Source of the DNA: Lachnospiraceae bacterium | Lineage (GTDB): Bacteria; Bacillota; Clostridia; Lachnospirales; Lachnospiraceae | DNA length: 17,143 nt | Assembly (NCBI GenBank): GCA_021204285.1 | Contig: JAJPZP010000090.1 | Coordinates: 1 to 17,143, forward strand | Reading direction: 5' to 3' | Shown: piece by piece, positions 15,137 to 17,143 of the stretch | Position numbering within the stretch: the stretch's first letter is position 1 | Layout of the letters: every line of letters starts with the position of its first letter | Program-made: the position numbers and the translations under genes | Notes under the pieces: model-generated | Told to the model about the DNA's origin: nothing | Databases searched by the model: none | Seen by the model: only the letters and a program-made list of their open reading frames with translations

Positions 15137-15985
15137 TTACACTGCGACCGGAATATTCTTTACCTGCGGTCCGGTCTCATAGTCTTCTACCTGAAGATCC
15201 GCCGTCGTGAAGGCGTAGAAGTCCTTCACCTCCGGATTCAGCCGTACCTTCGGAGCCGGATAGGTCTCTCTCCCAATCAGCTCACGCACAATATCGACAT
15301 GCCGGTCGTAGATATGCGCGTCCGCGATCACATGTAGCAGCTCGCCCGGTATCATATCACAGACCTGCGCCACCATCATGAGCAGAATCGCGTACTGGCA
15401 CACGTTCCAGTTGTTGGCCGTGAGCACATCCTGCGAGCGCTGGTTCAGCAGAAGATTCAGCGTCAGCCGCTCCTCTCCCTTCTCCTGCGTCACATTCCAG
15501 GTTGTGCTGTAGGCGCAGGGGTAGAGGTGCATCTCACTTAAGTCCGCGTGTACATAGGTATTCGTCATGATCCTGCGGCTGAAAGGATTGTGCTTCAGAT
15601 CATAGAGTACGCGGTCCATCTGATCCATCATGCCTTCCTTATACTGGTGCTTCACACCGATCTGGTAGCCATAGGCCTTGCCGATTGAGCCTGTCTCATC
15701 GGCCCACTCGTCCCACACATGGCTGTGCAGATCATGGATATTGGCCGATTTCTTCTGATAAATCCAGAGAATCTCGTCCATGCAGCTCTTGAGCGCGGTC
15801 CTTCTCAACGTCAGCGCCGGAAATTCCTTTCGGAGGTCATAGCGGTTCACAACGCCAAAGCGCTTGATCGTGTAGGCGTAGCTGCCATCCTCCCACTTCG
15901 GACGCACCTTCTCACCCTCCGTGCTGACGCCATTTTCAAGGATATCACGGCACATGTCGATAAAAAGCCGGTCTGCGTAGCTCAT
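15137..15985 (-). CDS. thyA: Thymidylate synthase ThyA (phi3T-like subgroup)
   Basis: A 282-residue enzyme that methylates dUMP to dTMP using methylene-tetrahydrofolate. The catalytic Cys157 lies in LYPCAYSTTW (154-163). This resembles the TPCVYETQW type of Bacillus and phage phi3T more than the APCHAFFQF type of E. coli. Also visible are the phosphate-binding NQRSQDV (181-187), Asn191/Asn194 in the dUMP-binding region, HIYDRH (224-229) and the conserved C-terminus ending in a short PVAV. AAGGAGG is six bases before the ATG, the strongest ribosome binding site in the window. It follows mscL by 11 bp and precedes folA by 16 bp. Confidence 0.96.
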   Translation of the reverse strand: MSYADRLFIDMCRDILENGVSTEGEKVRPKWEDGSYAYTIKRFGVVNRYDLRKEFPALTLRRTALKSCMDEILWIYQKKSANIHDLHSHVWDEWADETGSIGKAYGYQIGVKHQYKEGMMDQMDRVLYDLKHNPFSRRIMTNTYVHADLSEMHLYPCAYSTTWNVTQEKGEERLTLNLLLNQRSQDVLTANNWNVCQYAILLMMVAQVCDMIPGELLHVIADAHIYDRHVDIVRELIGRETYPAPKVRLNPEVKDFYAFTTADLQVEDYETGPQVKNIPVAV

Positions 15986-15996
15986 GAAAATCCTCC

Positions 15997-16434
15997 TTAT
16001 TCAATCTCGGAAGTACAGAACGGGCAGCGCGTCGCCTTGATATCGATCTCGCTCATGCAGCGCGGGCAGATCTTCTTTGTCGGAGCCGCCGGAGCCTCCT
16101 CCTCTTTCTTCTTCAGTTTCTCCGAGGCACCGTTAATCGCCTTGACCATGCAGAAGATCACGAGCACGATCAACAGGAAATTGATGATCGCCGACAGAAA
16201 GGAGCCGTAATTCAGCGTCGCGGCCTGCTCGCCGATGCCGAAGGAAACGCTCATCGAGGAGATGTCCATGCCCCCGGTGATCAGCGACAAAAGCGGCATG
16301 ATCATATCATCGACCAGTGAGGTCACGATCGCCGTGAAGGTGCTGCCGATAATGACGCCAACTGCCATATCCATCACGTTTCCTCTGGAAATAAACTTCT
16401 TGAACTCATCAAAAAAATTCTTCATCTCTGACAC
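15997..16434 (-). CDS. mscL: Large-conductance mechanosensitive channel MscL with C-terminal zinc ribbon
   Basis: A 145-residue membrane channel that opens under hypo-osmotic stress. The N-terminal amphipathic helix (KNFFDEFKKFISRGNV), first membrane helix (MDMAVGVIIGSTFTAIVTSLVDD, about 21-43) and second helix (INFLLIVLVIFCMVKAI, about 84-100) are typical. The charged C-terminal helix is followed by an extra module with two CxxC pairs (Cys123/126 and Cys137/140: CPRC and CPFC), which looks like a zinc ribbon and is absent from E. coli MscL. The frame begins at a GTG (16434); an ATG three codons later (16425) is an equally possible start. It appears to be the first gene of the long minus-strand series, but I cannot point to a confident promoter in the 53-bp gap upstream. 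Confidence 0.93.
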   Translation of the reverse strand: MSEMKNFFDEFKKFISRGNVMDMAVGVIIGSTFTAIVTSLVDDMIMPLLSLITGGMDISSMSVSFGIGEQAATLNYGSFLSAIINFLLIVLVIFCMVKAINGASEKLKKKEEEAPAAPTKKICPRCMSEIDIKATRCPFCTSEIE

Positions 16435-16487
16435 TATCCTCTCTTTTTTATAATGATAATTTATCCTGACCAGGTGTATAAACCCGG

Positions 16488-16685
16488 TTATGATCTCTTT
16501 CTGTCTGCCAGCGCTTCTTCACGGATCAGACAGGACGCGCTGTTCGGGCAGTTCTCAAAATCACAGTCGGACTCACTGAGTACAAAACTTCCGTCCGGCT
16601 GCTGCTCATACTCGCAGCAGACTGTCTTTGTACAGTTGCCACTGCGACAGAAACCACTGATAAACTCCTCTATGATCTCGTTCAC
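16488..16685 (-). CDS. Small cysteine-rich protein of unknown function
   Basis: A possible 65-residue soluble protein beginning (V/M)NEIIEEFISGFC. It has seven cysteines, including a CC pair, spaced like a small metal-binding protein, then a basic tail. I do not recognise a named family. The start is uncertain: I chose the GTG at 16685 because GGGAAGG lies six bases upstream; the frame is open further to 16748 (with ATG at 16721), but those starts lack a well placed ribosome binding site. Support for it being real comes from the non-random composition, the extended -10 promoter with a palindrome upstream, and its place as the divergent partner of the DUF1294 gene. It reads in the same direction as mscL, 53 bp ahead of it. 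Confidence 0.6.
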   Translation of the reverse strand: MNEIIEEFISGFCRSGNCTKTVCCEYEQQPDGSFVLSESDCDFENCPNSASCLIREEALADRKRS

Positions 16686-16738
16686 TGTGCACCTTCCCGT
16701 CCGGGGAAAATACGCGCTCATCCCGCCCGGACATACCC

Positions 16739-16763
16739 AGTATAACACGTTCTTTCAAGAACG
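16739..16763 (-). promoter_or_regulatory. Extended -10 promoter with overlapping palindrome (possible operator)
   Basis: On the minus strand TGTTATACT (16747-16739) forms an extended -10 element. Directly upstream is a dyad, CGTTCTTTCAAGAACG on the plus strand (16748-16763), with 7-bp arms around two central bases. It occupies the -10/-35 spacer. No good -35 hexamer is visible, which suits an extended -10 or activated promoter. A repressor binding the dyad would block it. Confidence 0.45.
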
Positions 16764-16783
16764 AAAACAGTTTTTTCATCGGC

Positions 16784-16812
16784 TTGACGTCTTCCGGCAT
16801 TTCCAGTATCAT
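16784..16812 (+). promoter_or_regulatory. Sigma-A type promoter of the DUF1294 gene
   Basis: TTGACG (16784-16789) and TATCAT (16807-16812) are separated by 17 bp, each matching consensus at five of six positions. Transcription would start near 16819, about 32 bases before the ATG. Confidence 0.7.
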
Positions 16813-16850
16813 AAATTCTGTATCCAGATTATTTTCAGGAGTTCCCGGTT

Positions 16851-17123
16851 ATGCAGTACATCATCACAGTTTATTTTATCATTATGAATATCATCGGCTT
16901 CGCGCTCATGGGTGTGGATAAGCGAAAAGCCAGGAAGCACCTCTGGCGTATCCCGGAGAAGACGCTGTTCCTGGTTTCCATCATCGGTGGCTCTGTCGGA
17001 ACACTGCTCGGCATGTACGTATTTCACCATAAGACAAAACACTGGTATTTTGTTGTCGGGATGCCGCTGATCCTGGCCCTGCAGATTCTGCTCTGTGTGA
17101 AATTCGCGGTTTTTAAAGTATAA
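16851..17123 (+). CDS. DUF1294 family small membrane protein
   Basis: A complete 90-residue protein with about three membrane segments (roughly 3-22, 38-57 and 65-86). It matches the DUF1294 family by the arrangement MGVDKRKARKHLWRIPEKTL (20-39), the Gly-rich GGSVGTLLGMYVF (46-58) and the HKTKHWYFVVGMP stretch (60-72). The family's function is unknown; members are widespread in Firmicutes and in some proteins fused to cold-shock domains. AGGAG lies nine bases before the ATG and a near-consensus promoter is present upstream, so it is transcribed on its own, divergently from the cysteine-rich gene. Confidence 0.9.
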   Translation: MQYIITVYFIIMNIIGFALMGVDKRKARKHLWRIPEKTLFLVSIIGGSVGTLLGMYVFHHKTKHWYFVVGMPLILALQILLCVKFAVFKV

Positions 17124-17143
17124 AATCTTCATAAAATATGGAT

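Noticed and set aside
16468..16488. Possible hairpin after the cysteine-rich gene (7-bp arms with one G-U pair)
   Set aside because: No U-tract follows it on the minus strand, so I do not call it a terminator.
16748..16763. LexA (SOS) box
   Set aside because: The palindrome has GTTC then GAAC, the reverse of the Gram-positive LexA arrangement GAAC-N4-GTTC.
16606..16812. 68-codon minus-strand open frame overlapping the cysteine-rich gene
   Set aside because: It begins within the DUF1294 promoter and runs through the extended -10 element; the cysteine-rich frame is better supported.
16453..16887. 144-codon plus-strand open frame across the divergent region
   Set aside because: It covers both promoters and overlaps the DUF1294 start, has no ribosome binding site and no recognisable domain.

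Overview
The window looks like chromosomal DNA from a Gram-positive anaerobe of class Clostridia, most likely Lachnospiraceae. The evidence is a PolC-type replicative polymerase, an mraZ-rsmH-ftsL-PBP start of a division and cell-wall cluster, a YerC/YecD-type TrpR-like regulator, a DUF1836 protein, a phi3T-like ThyA and strong AGGAGG-type ribosome binding sites. The species assignment is inference. Almost every gene is an ordinary housekeeping gene. I see no phage, CRISPR, toxin-antitoxin or defence cassette, and no tRNA or rRNA.

Layout from left to right. Positions 1-4794 (all minus) hold the start of a dcw-type cluster, transcribed right to left: mraZ, rsmH, ftsL-like, a class B penicillin-binding protein, then a second class B PBP that runs off the left edge. 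The cluster has a consensus-like promoter and four MraZ-box-like repeats in front of mraZ. A 13-bp hairpin with a U-tract lies between the two PBP genes and contains the ribosome binding site of the second.

Positions 4795-5491 carry no convincing protein gene. They hold the most unusual object in the window, an imperfect inverted repeat of about 515 bp (about 4921-5435) that could fold into one giant hairpin. It fills the space between two outward-facing promoters, one for mraZ and one for the DUF1836 gene (5492-6094, plus). The DUF1836 gene is convergent with the next block and shares a bidirectional terminator with it.

Positions 6104-16434 (all minus) form a tightly packed series: mscL, thyA, dfrA (folA), a SEDS-family ftsW/rodA-like gene, ispG, polC, purA and a TrpR-like regulator. 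Several stop and start codons overlap. The block combines thymidylate and folate metabolism, peptidoglycan polymerisation, isoprenoid precursor synthesis, replication and purine synthesis. A likely internal promoter lies before purA.

Positions 16488-17123 hold a divergent pair: a small cysteine-rich unknown protein (minus) and a DUF1294 membrane protein (plus), with their promoters and a palindrome between them.
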